From Methylothermaceae bacterium (GTDB lineage Bacteria; Pseudomonadota; Gammaproteobacteria; Methylococcales; Methylothermaceae): DNA of 40,132 nt. Positions within the stretch are counted from its first letter, which is position 1. Every line of letters begins with the position of its first letter. Position numbers and translations under genes: made by a program. Of the stretch, positions 15,565-24,000 are shown piece after piece. Location: NCBI GenBank assembly GCA_026981855.1, contig JALSIB010000052.1:1-40132 (forward strand), written 5' to 3'. The notes under the pieces are model-generated. The model was not told where the DNA came from. It searched no databases and saw only the letters and a program-made list of their open reading frames with translations.

Positions 15565-16275
15565 ATGAGCCGAGTGGAAGAGCGGGTCGATCGACTCGAG
15601 GAAGCGTTGATGAAGCTGGCCTACGCCCAGTTCAACACCGAAATAGAATTGCGCCAGCTTTCGCGCGAAATGAAGGATTTCAAGGACGAGATGAAGGACT
15701 TCAAGGCGGAAATGCAGGCGTTCAAGGAGGAGATGCAGGCGTTCAAGGAGGAGATGCAGGCGTTCAAGGAGGAGATGCAGGCGTTCAAGGAGGAGGTCCG
15801 GCGCGACCGCAGGGAAATGAACAAACGTTGGGGCGAGATCGCCAACAAGCTGGGCACGGTGGTGGAGGACATCATCTATCCGAGCGCCCGGCGGGTGGCG
15901 CGGGCGTTTTTCGGGGCGGAAACCATCGAGTTCGAGGGGCAGCGCATCGTCCGCCGCCTGTCTAGCGGCCGGGGGCGGAACCGCGAGTTCGACGGGGTGT
16001 TCGCCTGGGAAGGCCACGTGCTGCTGTTGGAAGGCAAGGCCGCCATCCGCCCCGAGTATCTGCGCGGTTTCGCCGATTTCGTCCGCCTCGGGGCCTTCTT
16101 CGACTGGTTTCCGGAATACCGGGGCCGGCGGCTGATTCCCGTGTTCGGGGCGCTGGCGATCCCCGATCAGGACGTGGCCTGGCTGACCCGGCGGCGCATC
16201 TACGTGCTGAAAATGGGGGAGGAGGCGATGGAGCTGGTGAACTTCGAGGCCGTGGAAGGCGGACAGTCAGGTTAG
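15565..16275 (+). CDS. Coiled-coil protein with PD-(D/E)XK nuclease-like domain (DUF3782-like)
   Basis: A 236-residue soluble protein. Residues 1-95 are a coiled coil, of which 36-77 are six tandem heptads (MKDFKDE, MKDFKAE and four identical MQAFKEE). Residues of about 98-236 form a nuclease-like fold with GTVVEDIIYP (Glu102), FDGVF (Asp143) and LLLEGKA (Glu156, Lys158). This is the D...E-x-K arrangement of PD-(D/E)XK enzymes. Proteins of this design are usually annotated DUF3782 or hypothetical, and their biological role is unknown. The start is well supported by GGAGGAAC 6-8 bp upstream. It is transcribed divergently from the pilus operon; a glycosyltransferase gene follows after 86 bp. 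Confidence 0.75.
   Translation: MSRVEERVDRLEEALMKLAYAQFNTEIELRQLSREMKDFKDEMKDFKAEMQAFKEEMQAFKEEMQAFKEEMQAFKEEVRRDRREMNKRWGEIANKLGTVVEDIIYPSARRVARAFFGAETIEFEGQRIVRRLSSGRGRNREFDGVFAWEGHVLLLEGKAAIRPEYLRGFADFVRLGAFFDWFPEYRGRRLIPVFGALAIPDQDVAWLTRRRIYVLKMGEEAMELVNFEAVEGGQSG
15670..15795 (+). repeat. Tandem 21-bp repeat, six units (four identical)
   Basis: Four identical 21-bp units (15712-15795), each encoding MQAFKEE, follow two diverged units (15670-15711). The identity at every third base shows recent expansion rather than selection on protein alone. A unit change keeps the reading frame and would lengthen or shorten the coiled coil by one heptad. Confidence 0.9.
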
Positions 16276-16361
16276 CCCGCCGTGCCCGGTGACCGCCCAG
16301 GGGTATTGGCGCGTTATGTGCATAAGATTTCCGAATTCACAGCGTCTGGGAGTGAGGAGTG

Positions 16362-18392
16362 ATGCGCGACGTGCAAGCCTGGTTGTCCGGTCTGGTTTTG
16401 ACGGCGGCCTTGATGGTGGCCCTGGTGATCTATGCCCCGGGGCTGGGGGGCGGGTTTCTGTTCGACGATCAGCCCAATCTGGCCCTGAACGAGGCCCTGA
16501 AACATGCCCGGCCCACCTGGGATTCGGTGCTGGCGGTGACCGGCTCCGGCAACGCCGGTCCCCTGAAACGGCCGCTGGCGATGCTGAGCTTCGCCGTCAA
16601 CGTCTGGCTGACGGGGATGAACCCGGTCTGGTTCAAGTTCACCAATGTGCTGATCCACCTGCTCAACGGGGTGTTGATCTACCTCTTGACCCGGCTGTTG
16701 CTGGGGCGGCTGGCGGCGGACGGGGTTCCCTTGACGCTGCTCCGGGCCCGCTGGATGGCGGTGGCGGTGGCCTCCCTGTGGCTGTTGCATCCCCTGAATC
16801 TGACCTCGGTGCTCTATACCGTCCAGCGCATGACCAGCCTGGCGGCCACCTTCACCCTGCTGGGGATGATCCTGTACGTGCTCGGCCGGCGCTGGTGGCT
16901 GGGGCCTGAGCCGCGCTGGGCGGCCGGGGCGGTGGCGATGCTGGGGGGCGTGCTCGGCTGCGGGGCGCTGGCGGCGCTGACGAAGGAGAACGGGTTGCTG
17001 ATCGTCGCCTTCGTGTTTCTGATCGAGTGGATCTTCTTCCGTTTCCAGGCGCCCCATCCGGCGGCCCGGCGGGCGCTGGCGGCGGCCCACGCCCTGTGGT
17101 TCGGCCTGCCGGCGCTGGCGGCGGTGGTGTGGTATCTGCTCATCCACCCTGAACGGGTGGTGGGCGGCTACGGCGGGCGCGACTTCACCCTGATCGAGCG
17201 GATACTGACCGAGCCCAGGATTCTCTGGCACTACGTCCGTTGGCTGCTGGTGCCAGACATCCGCGCCATGGGCCTGTTCCACGACGACATCCCGTTGTCG
17301 AAAGGGCTGTTCGACCCGCCGACCACTTTGCTTGCCCTGGTGGAATGGCTTCTGGCGGTTGGGCTGGCCCTGTGGGCCCGGCAGCGGGCGCCGGTGTTCG
17401 CCTTCGGCGTCCTGTTCTTCCTGGCGGGGCACGCGATGGAATCGACGGTGTTCCCGCTGGAGATCGTCCACGAGCACCGCAACTATCTGCCTTCCTGGGG
17501 AATTCTTCTGATGTTGGGGTATTACGGCCTGCACCCCGGTTTCGGCAGGCTGGTGGCGCGGCTGCGGGGCGGGCGCGAGCCGGCCTCGGAGCCGCTGCTG
17601 CCCCTGCGGGCGGCGGTGTTGGCGGGATTCGCCCTGCTGGCGGCGGGGGGTACTTGGGCGCGGGCGTTGTCGTGGTCGGATCAGCGGATGTTGATGATGG
17701 CCGAGGTGCGCCATCATCCCCTGTCGGTGCGCGCCGCTTTCACCGCCGGGCGGGTCATGATCGAGACTTCCGAGCGCTTCGGCCGCGACAGCCCGCAGGC
17801 CAGGGAACTTCGGGAACTGGCGCGGACCTTCTACCGCCACGCCAACCGGCTGGACGATTATTATCTGGTGGGCCGTTTCGGCCTGCTGACCCTGGACGCC
17901 CTGGACGGCAAGCCGGTGGACCGGGCGCTGCTGGAGGATCTGAAGGCCCACTTGCGGGAAGGGCCGGTGGCGGCCAACCAGGTTTATACCCTGACCCGGC
18001 TGCTGCAGGACGATTTGAACAGCCGCTGGGGATTGCCGCCGGAAGTGGTGCTGGAGGCGGCCGACGCCCTGCTGGCCAACCCGCGCCTCTCCCCCGCCTG
18101 GCGCAAGGACGTGCTGGTCCCGGCGCTTCAGGTGGCTTTCAAGCGCCACCGTTACACCCAGGCGCTGGCCTACGCCCGCGGCCAGGTGGCCCTCGACGGG
18201 CGCGACCCGGCCTTCCGCCTCAATCTGGCCCAGGCGCTCTATCTCACCGGCGACCACGACGCCGCCCTGGCCGAACTGGCCCGCGCCGCCGAGCTGGACA
18301 CCAACGGCCGCCTGGCGGCGGCGCGGGCGTTCGTCGAAAGCCATTTCCGGACGGAGGCTATACTTGGGAAAAAGATACGGTCCGGGAGGTGA
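16362..18392 (+). CDS. TMTC-like GT-C membrane glycosyltransferase with TPR tail
   Basis: A 676-residue protein with about ten membrane helices (first at about 8-26) and a C-terminal helical region with TPR character (TQALAYARGQVALDGRDPAF, LNLAQALYLTGDHDAALAEL). The first outer loop carries GGFLFDDQPNL, the acidic pair expected of GT-C enzymes that use lipid-linked sugars. It is followed by RPLAMLSFAVN and FTNVLIHLLNGVLIY, a pattern typical of TMTC/DUF1736-like O-glycosyltransferases. I start at ATG 16362 behind GAGGAG; a GTG three bases earlier is possible. It lies beside the pilus operon and upstream of an acyltransferase, so a pilin or surface-protein glycosylation role is plausible (inference). 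Donor and acceptor cannot be told from sequence. Confidence 0.7.
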   Translation: MRDVQAWLSGLVLTAALMVALVIYAPGLGGGFLFDDQPNLALNEALKHARPTWDSVLAVTGSGNAGPLKRPLAMLSFAVNVWLTGMNPVWFKFTNVLIHLLNGVLIYLLTRLLLGRLAADGVPLTLLRARWMAVAVASLWLLHPLNLTSVLYTVQRMTSLAATFTLLGMILYVLGRRWWLGPEPRWAAGAVAMLGGVLGCGALAALTKENGLLIVAFVFLIEWIFFRFQAPHPAARRALAAAHALWFGLPALAAVVWYLLIHPERVVGGYGGRDFTLIERILTEPRILWHYVRWLLVPDIRAMGLFHDDIPLSKGLFDPPTTLLALVEWLLAVGLALWARQRAPVFAFGVLFFLAGHAMESTVFPLEIVHEHRNYLPSWGILLMLGYYGLHPGFGRLVARLRGGREPASEPLLPLRAAVLAGFALLAAGGTWARALSWSDQRMLMMAEVRHHPLSVRAAFTAGRVMIETSERFGRDSPQARELRELARTFYRHANRLDDYYLVGRFGLLTLDALDGKPVDRALLEDLKAHLREGPVAANQVYTLTRLLQDDLNSRWGLPPEVVLEAADALLANPRLSPAWRKDVLVPALQVAFKRHRYTQALAYARGQVALDGRDPAFRLNLAQALYLTGDHDAALAELARAAELDTNGRLAAARAFVESHFRTEAILGKKIRSGR

Positions 18393-18396
18393 TACG

Positions 18397-20332
18397 GTGA
18401 AAAAGTGGGTGTTTCGCTCGGATGTCCAGGGGCTTCGGGCGGTGGCGGTTGCGGCCGTGGTGCTGGCGCACTTCGGCGTGCCGGGGTTTGCCGGCGGCTT
18501 CGTGGGAGTGGACGTTTTCTTCGTCATTTCCGGCTATCTCATCACCGGCCTGCTGTGGCGGGAGCTGGATTCGGACGGCCGGATTCGTCTGGGGCGTTTC
18601 TACGCCCGCCGCCTGCGCCGCCTGATGCCGGCGCTGGTGGCGATGGTCGGCGTCAGCGGGGCGGCGGCATTATGGTTGCTGTCCGGTTGGGAGATCCGCC
18701 AGCAGACGGGATCGGCGCCCTTCGCCTTGACCTGGACCAGCAACCTTTATTTCGCCTTCCGCGCCCAGCATTATTTCGCCTGGTTGCAAACCCGGGATCT
18801 GTATCTTCACACCTGGTCGTTGGGGGTGGAGGAGCAGTTCTATCTGTTGTGGCCCCTGCTGCTGTGGGCCTTGTTTCGCAGCGTTCGGTCGCGGAGCGGG
18901 CGGCTGGCGGCGCTGGCCTTGGTGGCGGTGGCAGGTTTGGCCGCGTGCGCCGCCGTCAGCTACCGGCAAGCCTTGTTGGCCTTCTATCTATCTGCCGCTG
19001 TTTCGGATCTGGGAGTTCTCCCTGGGGGCGTTGGTATATCTGGCGGTGGAGCCTTGGACGAGGCGTGCGGGCCGATGGCGGGCGGCGCTGGCCTGGCTGG
19101 GGCTGGCGATGGTGGTCGCCGCCGTTTTGTCGTTACGGCGGCAAATGGTCTATCCCGGCTTCTGGGCGGTGGCGCCGGCTTTGGGAGCAGCCTTGATTCT
19201 GGCGGGAACGGCGGGACGGGTGCTGGCCAATCCGGTGCTGGTGTGGCTGGGGGATCGTTCCTATTCCCTCTATCTGTGGCACTGGCCGGTATGGGTACTG
19301 GGGGCGGCTTGGGGATTGGACCGCCTTCCCCGGGACAAGGCGACCCTGGCCTTGGGGGCTCTGTTGTTGGCGATGCTGAGTTATCGGTGGGTGGAACGTC
19401 CCTTCTGGAAAGGGCGTTTCAGCCGTATCGGCGCTCCCCGCCATGTGTTCGCCGGGGCGGTGACGGTCATGGTGATCGGCAGTCTGTCCGCGTTCGTGGC
19501 CAGCGGGCTGACAGGGGCGGTCAAATCCCGTGCCGAGGCGGCGTTGATGGCGGCGCGGGGGGATCTGCCGTCCCTTTACCGCGCCGGCTGCGATCGGTGG
19601 TATCACGATGACGCGCTGTCGCCTTGCACGTTGGAGCCGGAGGGGGCCGAACGCACGGTGGCGTTGGTCGGCGACAGTATCGGCGCCCAATGGGCCTCGT
19701 TGTTGCCGGCGGCCTTTCCCGACGCCCGTATCGTGATTCTCACCAAGTCGTCCTGTCCGATGGTGGATGAGCCGTATTTCTATGAGCGCATCGGCCGGGT
19801 TTACCGGGTGTGTGAACGTTGGCGGGGAAAGGCCCTCGCCTATCTGGAATCGCTGCGGCCGGACGTGGTGTTCGTGGGTTCGGCGTCCACTTATCCCTAT
19901 TCGCGGACCCAGTGGGTCGAGGGCAGCCGGCGGATTCTGATGCGCTTGGGCCGGGTGGCGCGGTGGGTGGCGTTGATCGCCGGAACGCCGCAGTTAGGCC
20001 TCGATGGCCCTGCTTGCCTGGCGAAGATCCGCAACCGTCTCCACTTGGCGGATCGTTTCTGTTCCCGTTATGTGCCGGCAGAGTCCAGGATCGCTACCGT
20101 GAACGGCTGGCTGAAGGAAGCCGCGGCCACCGTGCCCAACGCCACGGTACTGGATTTTTCACCGTGGGTCTGCCCTGAGGGCCGGTGCCGGGCGCTCGTG
20201 GACGGGGTGGTGGCCTTTCGCGATGGCCAGCACCTGACCGACAGCTTCGTGCGCCGATTGGCGGCCGCAGGGCTTGTGGCGGTGGTGCGCGAGTTCACGC
20301 CGGACACAGGGGCGCGGGCCGACGCCGGATAG
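18397..20332 (+). pseudogene. Acyltransferase-3/SGNH fusion (OafA-like), frameshifted by 4-bp duplication
   Basis: Two reading frames together encode one OafA/YrhL-type O-acyltransferase. The first frame starts at GTG 18397 (GGGAGG 7 bp upstream) and carries DVQGLRAVAVAAVVLAHFG, GVDVFFVISGYLITG and HTWSLGVEEQFYLLWP. It derails after LLAFYL. Reading continues in the next frame with LPLFRIWEFSLGALVYLAVE, then the last membrane helices (SYSLYLWHWPVWV) and a periplasmic SGNH domain with VALVGDSIGAQW and the DGQHLT catalytic motif. Removing one CTAT from CTATCTATCT (18984-18993) restores a single frame with the family motif FYLPLFRxWEF. The intact enzyme would acetylate a surface glycan. The gene may be inactive, phase-variable or a sequencing artefact. 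Its 3' end overlaps the convergent gene by 38 bp. Confidence 0.85.
18984..18993 (+). repeat. CTAT tetranucleotide duplication at the frameshift
   Basis: The run CTATCTATCT contains two and a half CTAT units. One unit less would restore the acyltransferase reading frame. It is short for a classical contingency locus but suffices for slippage. Confidence 0.75.
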
Positions 20333-21482
20333 GGCAGAGGCCGAATGGGGTTTCGAGCATGGGAGGGAGCGTCGCCGGGGCCGTGTCGGTATGAGCGGCC
20401 GGTCGTTCGGAAGGTGGATGGCCGGGGCTTCCGTCGGCGGCCGCCATACCCGGCAGCCGGCGCAATTGGGCCAGTTGTTCCAGGTCGCGGGTGTACAGCC
20501 GCCGCAAAAATGGCGCCTTGCGAGCCAGATGGGCGTCGAGGGTAGCGACGGCGGCCGCGATCCGTTCGGCGGGGATGTCGAGGGGCGGCGGTACGGGTGG
20601 CACGGCCTGGGCCGGCAGGGGTGGCGTTTCCGGGAAGGCGGCGGGGGATGGTGGCGGCGCGTTTTCGATCTCGGCCGTCAGCGCGGTTTGCAGTTCGCCG
20701 AGGGAACGGCTGCGGCGCACCGCTTCGGGCAGGCGCGGCAGAGGCGGGGAGGTTTTCGGTCGCGGGCTGCTCTCGGAAACGGGAGGAACAGCGGCGACCG
20801 GGGAGACAGGCGCCGGGGCGGGCATGTCGGTGCCGGCCGTTTCGGGGATGGCCTCCGGTGTGACCTTGACCGCCGTGGGTGGCGGGGGTGATGCCGCCGC
20901 GGCGCCGCGCGAATGCCGGCGGGCCAGGGCCATGGCCTGGGTCAAAACGTGGAATTCCCGCGCCAGGGGGGCGACGGCCCGGTTCCAGATGTGGCGCCCC
21001 GCCCCGGCAAATGGATGGGGCTGGGCCGTTCCGGCGGCGATCAGCATGAGGGCGACGGTGAGCAGGGTGGTGACGGAACGGGAAGCGGGCCGGGTTTCCG
21101 GGGGCGGTGGTGTTTTCGGTGTTGCAGGCGCGGGGATTTCCCGCCCGTGACGCAGGATGGGATGGCGGCAGATGGGGCAGCGGTAGTTGCGCCGCCCGGC
21201 TGGAATTTCGGCCGCGGTTCCGCAGCGGGGACAGGGGCGGGTTTCCGCCGTTTCGCTCAGTCGCAGATCGCGCTTTTGGGGGAGCGGGCGGTGGTTGCAG
21301 ACGACGCCGCCCCGCGTCAGGGTGCGTTGGGCCTTGCGGGCGGCTTCCAGCGGAAGTACCGCGAGGCGGGCCCCGGGGTGGGGTTGGATTTCCCGTCCCA
21401 GCGCTTCCCGGATCAGGGCCCGGGCATCGCTGGCGGACAGCCTTGGATCGAGGGAGAAGCAGATCAGTTCGTGGCGTTCCAT
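20295..21482 (-). CDS. Zinc-ribbon, proline-rich membrane protein of unknown function
   Basis: A 395-residue protein that I do not recognise. From ATG 21482 (GGGAAGAA about 5 bp upstream) it has an N-terminal alpha/beta-looking domain (MERHELICFSLDPRLSASDA; about 1-75) and a four-Cys zinc ribbon (C84, C87, C102, C105; CPRCG and CPICR). One membrane helix follows (about 137-153, VTTLLTVALMLIAAG), then a long Pro/Ala-rich region (about 180-300) with a short helical tail. An in-frame ATG at 21515 lacks a ribosome site. The layout, a cytoplasmic zinc ribbon plus an extended Pro-rich outer part, recalls envelope-spanning or MJ0042-type zinc-ribbon proteins. It converges on the acyltransferase with a 38-bp overlap of the 3' ends and diverges from the MoxR operon. 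Confidence 0.6.
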   Translation of the reverse strand: MERHELICFSLDPRLSASDARALIREALGREIQPHPGARLAVLPLEAARKAQRTLTRGGVVCNHRPLPQKRDLRLSETAETRPCPRCGTAAEIPAGRRNYRCPICRHPILRHGREIPAPATPKTPPPPETRPASRSVTTLLTVALMLIAAGTAQPHPFAGAGRHIWNRAVAPLAREFHVLTQAMALARRHSRGAAAASPPPPTAVKVTPEAIPETAGTDMPAPAPVSPVAAVPPVSESSPRPKTSPPLPRLPEAVRRSRSLGELQTALTAEIENAPPPSPAAFPETPPLPAQAVPPVPPPLDIPAERIAAAVATLDAHLARKAPFLRRLYTRDLEQLAQLRRLPGMAAADGSPGHPPSERPAAHTDTAPATLPPMLETPFGLCPIRRRPAPLCPA

Positions 21483-21555
21483 GGATTCTTCCCGATGATT
21501 GGCGTGGAAGATCATCGGCGGGTGGACGGCGCCCTGAAGCGGCGGGCCTGGTATT

Positions 21556-21571
21556 TGTGACGGAAATCACG
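21556..21571. promoter_or_regulatory. CRP-type operator, TGTGA-N6-TCACG
   Basis: TGTGACGGAAATCACG matches the CRP consensus at 9 of 10 fixed positions. It lies about 100 bp before the coiled-coil/MoxR operon and about 75 bp before the divergent zinc-ribbon gene. The left half (TTTGTGACG) is identical to that of the palindrome at 15401. Confidence 0.4.
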
Positions 21572-21608
21572 GCCGGGGGTGAGGGAGTGCGTCGCCTGGG
21601 GCGGGAAC

Positions 21609-21638
21609 TTGACAGGGGCGGGGAGATCTTTGCTAAAT
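21609..21638 (+). promoter_or_regulatory. Possible sigma70 promoter of coiled-coil/MoxR operon
   Basis: A perfect -35 hexamer TTGACA (21609-21614) is followed after 17-18 bp by a weak GCTAAAT -10 region. Transcription would start near 21644, about 28 bp before the ATG and roughly 80 bp downstream of the CRP-like site, a spacing compatible with activation. Confidence 0.4.
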
Positions 21639-21671
21639 GGGGAGGAACGGAAATGATCGAGAGGTGAGCGA

Positions 21672-22241
21672 ATGAGTCTGGCCGAGGAAGATCTCCACCG
21701 TATCCACGACATGGTGGAACGTCTGGTGGAGGACAAGGTGACCCGCCTGTATCATGCGCGCGACCTGGAGCTGCGCGAGCGTATGGTGCGGGTGGAGGAG
21801 GAACTCAGGCATCAGCGGGAGCTGATGGAACAGGGGTTCCGGTTGATGGAGAGGCGCTTCGAGCAGGTGGACAAGCGCTTTGAGGAAATGCGCGAAAGCA
21901 TGGACAAGCGTTTCGAGCAGGTGGACAAACGGTTCGAGCAGGTGGACAAACGGTTCGAGCAGGTGGACAAGCGCTTCGAGATGCTGATCGATCAGATGGA
22001 ACGCCGCTTCGGGCAGGTGGACAAGCGTTTCGAACAAATGGACAAGCGTTTCGAGGAAATGCGCGAAAGCATGGATAAGCGTTTTGAGCAAATGGACAAA
22101 CGCTTCGGGCAGGTGGACAAGCGCTTCGAGGGAATGGAGCGGCAGATCGAGGCGGTGCTCCGCCGCATGGACCGTTTCATGTTCTGGTCCCTGGGGCTGA
22201 CGGCGACCGCGGTGTTTTTCATCATCAACTTTCTCAAGTGA
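21672..22241 (+). CDS. Repeat-built coiled-coil protein with C-terminal membrane anchor, MoxR operon
   Basis: A 189-residue paralogue of the protein at 135-629. A short helical head and the shared block LRERMVRVEEELRHQRELME lead into about 14 heptads of the RFEQVDK / RFEEMRE type (about 57-155). The protein ends RRMDRFMFWSLGLTATAVFF plus a few residues, a single C-terminal membrane helix. The coding DNA contains near-identical 21-bp units, so length variation is likely. GAGGTGAG 5 bp upstream supports the start. The stop codon overlaps the GTG of the MoxR gene (GTGA), and the MoxR gene has no ribosome site of its own, so the two are translationally coupled. A structural or scaffolding role at the membrane with the MoxR system is possible but unproven. 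Confidence 0.78.
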   Translation: MSLAEEDLHRIHDMVERLVEDKVTRLYHARDLELRERMVRVEEELRHQRELMEQGFRLMERRFEQVDKRFEEMRESMDKRFEQVDKRFEQVDKRFEQVDKRFEMLIDQMERRFGQVDKRFEQMDKRFEEMRESMDKRFEQMDKRFGQVDKRFEGMERQIEAVLRRMDRFMFWSLGLTATAVFFIINFLK

Positions 22242-23149
22242 GCGTGGATACGAATCCCGAACTGCGGCCGTTGCTGGCGGCCCTGGAAGAGGTGATCCTA
22301 GGCAAGGAACGGCAGATCCGCCTGGCGGTCTGCTGCCTGCTGGCGCGGGGGCATCTGCTGATCGAGGACATTCCCGGCGTCGGCAAGACCACCCTGTCCC
22401 AGGCCCTGGCGCAATTGCTGGGGTTGAGCCATCAGCGGGTCCAGTTCACCAGCGATCTTCTGCCCGCCGACATCCTGGGAGCGGCGATCTATGACGAGCA
22501 GGAGCGCGCCTTCCGTTTCCACCCCGGCCCCATCTTCCACCAAGTGGTATTGGCCGACGAGATCAACCGCGCCTCTCCCAAGACCCAGAGCGCCCTGCTG
22601 GAGGCGATGGAGGAGGGACGGGTGAGCATCGAAGGGGAAACCCACCCCCTGCCGGAGCCGTTCTTCGTCATCGCCACCCAGAACCCCTTTCACCAGCATG
22701 GAACCTTTCCCCTGCCGGAATCCCAGCTCGACCGTTTTCTGATGCGGATCAGCCTGGGGTATCCCGATCCCCGCGCCGAACGCCGGTTGCTGGCCGGAGA
22801 GGGGGGCGGCGACGTTCTGCGTGGCTTGCCGCCATGCGCCTCGGGGGGAAAGTTGTCGCACTGGCAGGAGGAAGTGACGGCGCTGCACGTTTCCCCGCCG
22901 CTGCTCGATTACGTCCAGGCGCTGTTGCGCCACAGCCGTGAAGCCGGCGAATACCAGTCCGGCCTGTCGCCCCGGGCCGGGCTGGGACTGTTGCGGGCGG
23001 CGCGCGCCTGGGCGTTTCTGGCCGGCCGCGACAGCGTCTGGCCCGACGATGTGCGCGCGGTGCTGGAGGCGGTGGCCGCGCATCGCCTGGGTGGCGTGGC
23101 GCTGGAAAGCGGCGCGCGGCGGTTGCTGGAGGCGGTGGCGGTTCCGTGA
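22238..23149 (+). CDS. MoxR-family AAA+ ATPase
   Basis: A 303-residue AAA+ ATPase. Walker A is IPGVGKTTLSQAL (about 45-57), Walker B VVLADEINRASPKTQSALLE (103-122) and sensor 1 VIATQNPFHQHGTFPLPESQ (about 140-160). The C-terminal lid carries SPRAGLGLLRAARAWAF. This is the MRP subfamily of MoxR proteins, which act as chaperones with VWA/DUF58 partners. The following DUF58 gene overlaps its stop by 4 bp (GTGA), and the TgpA-like gene follows, giving the common MoxR-DUF58-transglutaminase set. The GTG start overlaps the coiled-coil gene's stop. Confidence 0.92.
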   Translation: MSVDTNPELRPLLAALEEVILGKERQIRLAVCCLLARGHLLIEDIPGVGKTTLSQALAQLLGLSHQRVQFTSDLLPADILGAAIYDEQERAFRFHPGPIFHQVVLADEINRASPKTQSALLEAMEEGRVSIEGETHPLPEPFFVIATQNPFHQHGTFPLPESQLDRFLMRISLGYPDPRAERRLLAGEGGGDVLRGLPPCASGGKLSHWQEEVTALHVSPPLLDYVQALLRHSREAGEYQSGLSPRAGLGLLRAARAWAFLAGRDSVWPDDVRAVLEAVAAHRLGGVALESGARRLLEAVAVP

Positions 23150-24000
23150 ACGCTGTCCGGGTCCGCCCCACCCGCCGGTTGGCGGGGTTCCTGATGCTGC
23201 TTTCGGTGTTGTGGCTGGTGTCGGCCAATTACCGTAACAATCTGGGGTATCTGCTCACCTATCTGCTCGCCGGTATCGGCGCGGCTTCCTGGTTCCAGAC
23301 CCGCCGCCAGTTGGCCGGGTTGCGTTGCCGTTTCGGAAAGCCGGCGCCGGTGTTCGCCGGGGAGACGGCCGCGTTGCCGCTCTGGATCGAGGCCGCGGGC
23401 GGCGGGCGGCCCCAGCTTCGGCTGGAGGTTCCCGGCGGGGCGGCGGAGAATCTATTCCTGGAAGGGGCGTGGCGAGTTACGCTTTCGTTCCCGGCAGGGG
23501 AGCGGGGGCGCCGCCGCGTCGGGCCGCTGCGGATCTGTTCCACTTTCCCTCTGGGCCTGTTCCGCGCCGAGGGGGAGGTGGAAGGCGGCTGGCTTTTGTG
23601 GGTGTATCCCCGGCCGGCCGCGCAGGCGCCGCCACCGAAGGGCGCGCGGGAGGGGGACGGGGGGGAGCGGGAGTTCGAGGGCTTCCGTTCCTACCGGCCC
23701 GGCGATTCCCCGCGCCAGATTCACTGGAAAGGGCTGGCGAAGGGCCAGGGGCTGGTGACCAAGGTATTTTCCGAACAGGGCGGGGAGAGCGGCGCGGTGT
23801 TCGATTGGGAGATGCTGCCGCCCGCGGCGGCGGAGCGCCGTCTTGGCTGGCTGGCCCGGTGGCTGCTGGACGCCGAACGGCAGCGGCGGGCGTATGGCCT
23901 GCGTCTGCCGGGGGTGTCGCTGCCGGTCGGCGGGGGGGCGGGGCACCTGGAGGCGTGCCTGAAAGCGCTGGCGGAGTTCCCCGGAGGGGAACGTGACTGA
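23146..24000 (+). CDS. DUF58 membrane protein, MoxR partner
   Basis: A 284-residue protein. Two membrane helices near the N-terminus (about 11-28 and 34-50, GFLMLLSVLWLVSANY and NLGYLLTYLLAGIGAASW) precede a beta-rich region. The DUF58 signature follows: FEGFRSYRPGDSPRQIHWK (about 178-196), then VTKVFSEQGG. DUF58 proteins are VWA-like and work with MoxR ATPases; the exact process is unknown. It starts with GTG overlapping the MoxR stop by 4 bp, and its own stop lies 8 bp inside the next gene. Confidence 0.88.
   Translation: MNAVRVRPTRRLAGFLMLLSVLWLVSANYRNNLGYLLTYLLAGIGAASWFQTRRQLAGLRCRFGKPAPVFAGETAALPLWIEAAGGGRPQLRLEVPGGAAENLFLEGAWRVTLSFPAGERGRRRVGPLRICSTFPLGLFRAEGEVEGGWLLWVYPRPAAQAPPPKGAREGDGGEREFEGFRSYRPGDSPRQIHWKGLAKGQGLVTKVFSEQGGESGAVFDWEMLPPAAAERRLGWLARWLLDAERQRRAYGLRLPGVSLPVGGGAGHLEACLKALAEFPGGERD

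Noticed and set aside
15670-15795. Regular tandem repeats considered as a CRISPR array
   Set aside because: The units are 21 bp, directly adjacent without spacers and in frame within a coiled-coil gene. The same applies to the 33-bp repeats at 40008-40132.
16314-18527. Long minus-strand frame rich in Gln, Pro and Arg opposite the glycosyltransferase
   Set aside because: The residue composition is that of a shadow frame, and the plus strand encodes a convincing GT-C protein.
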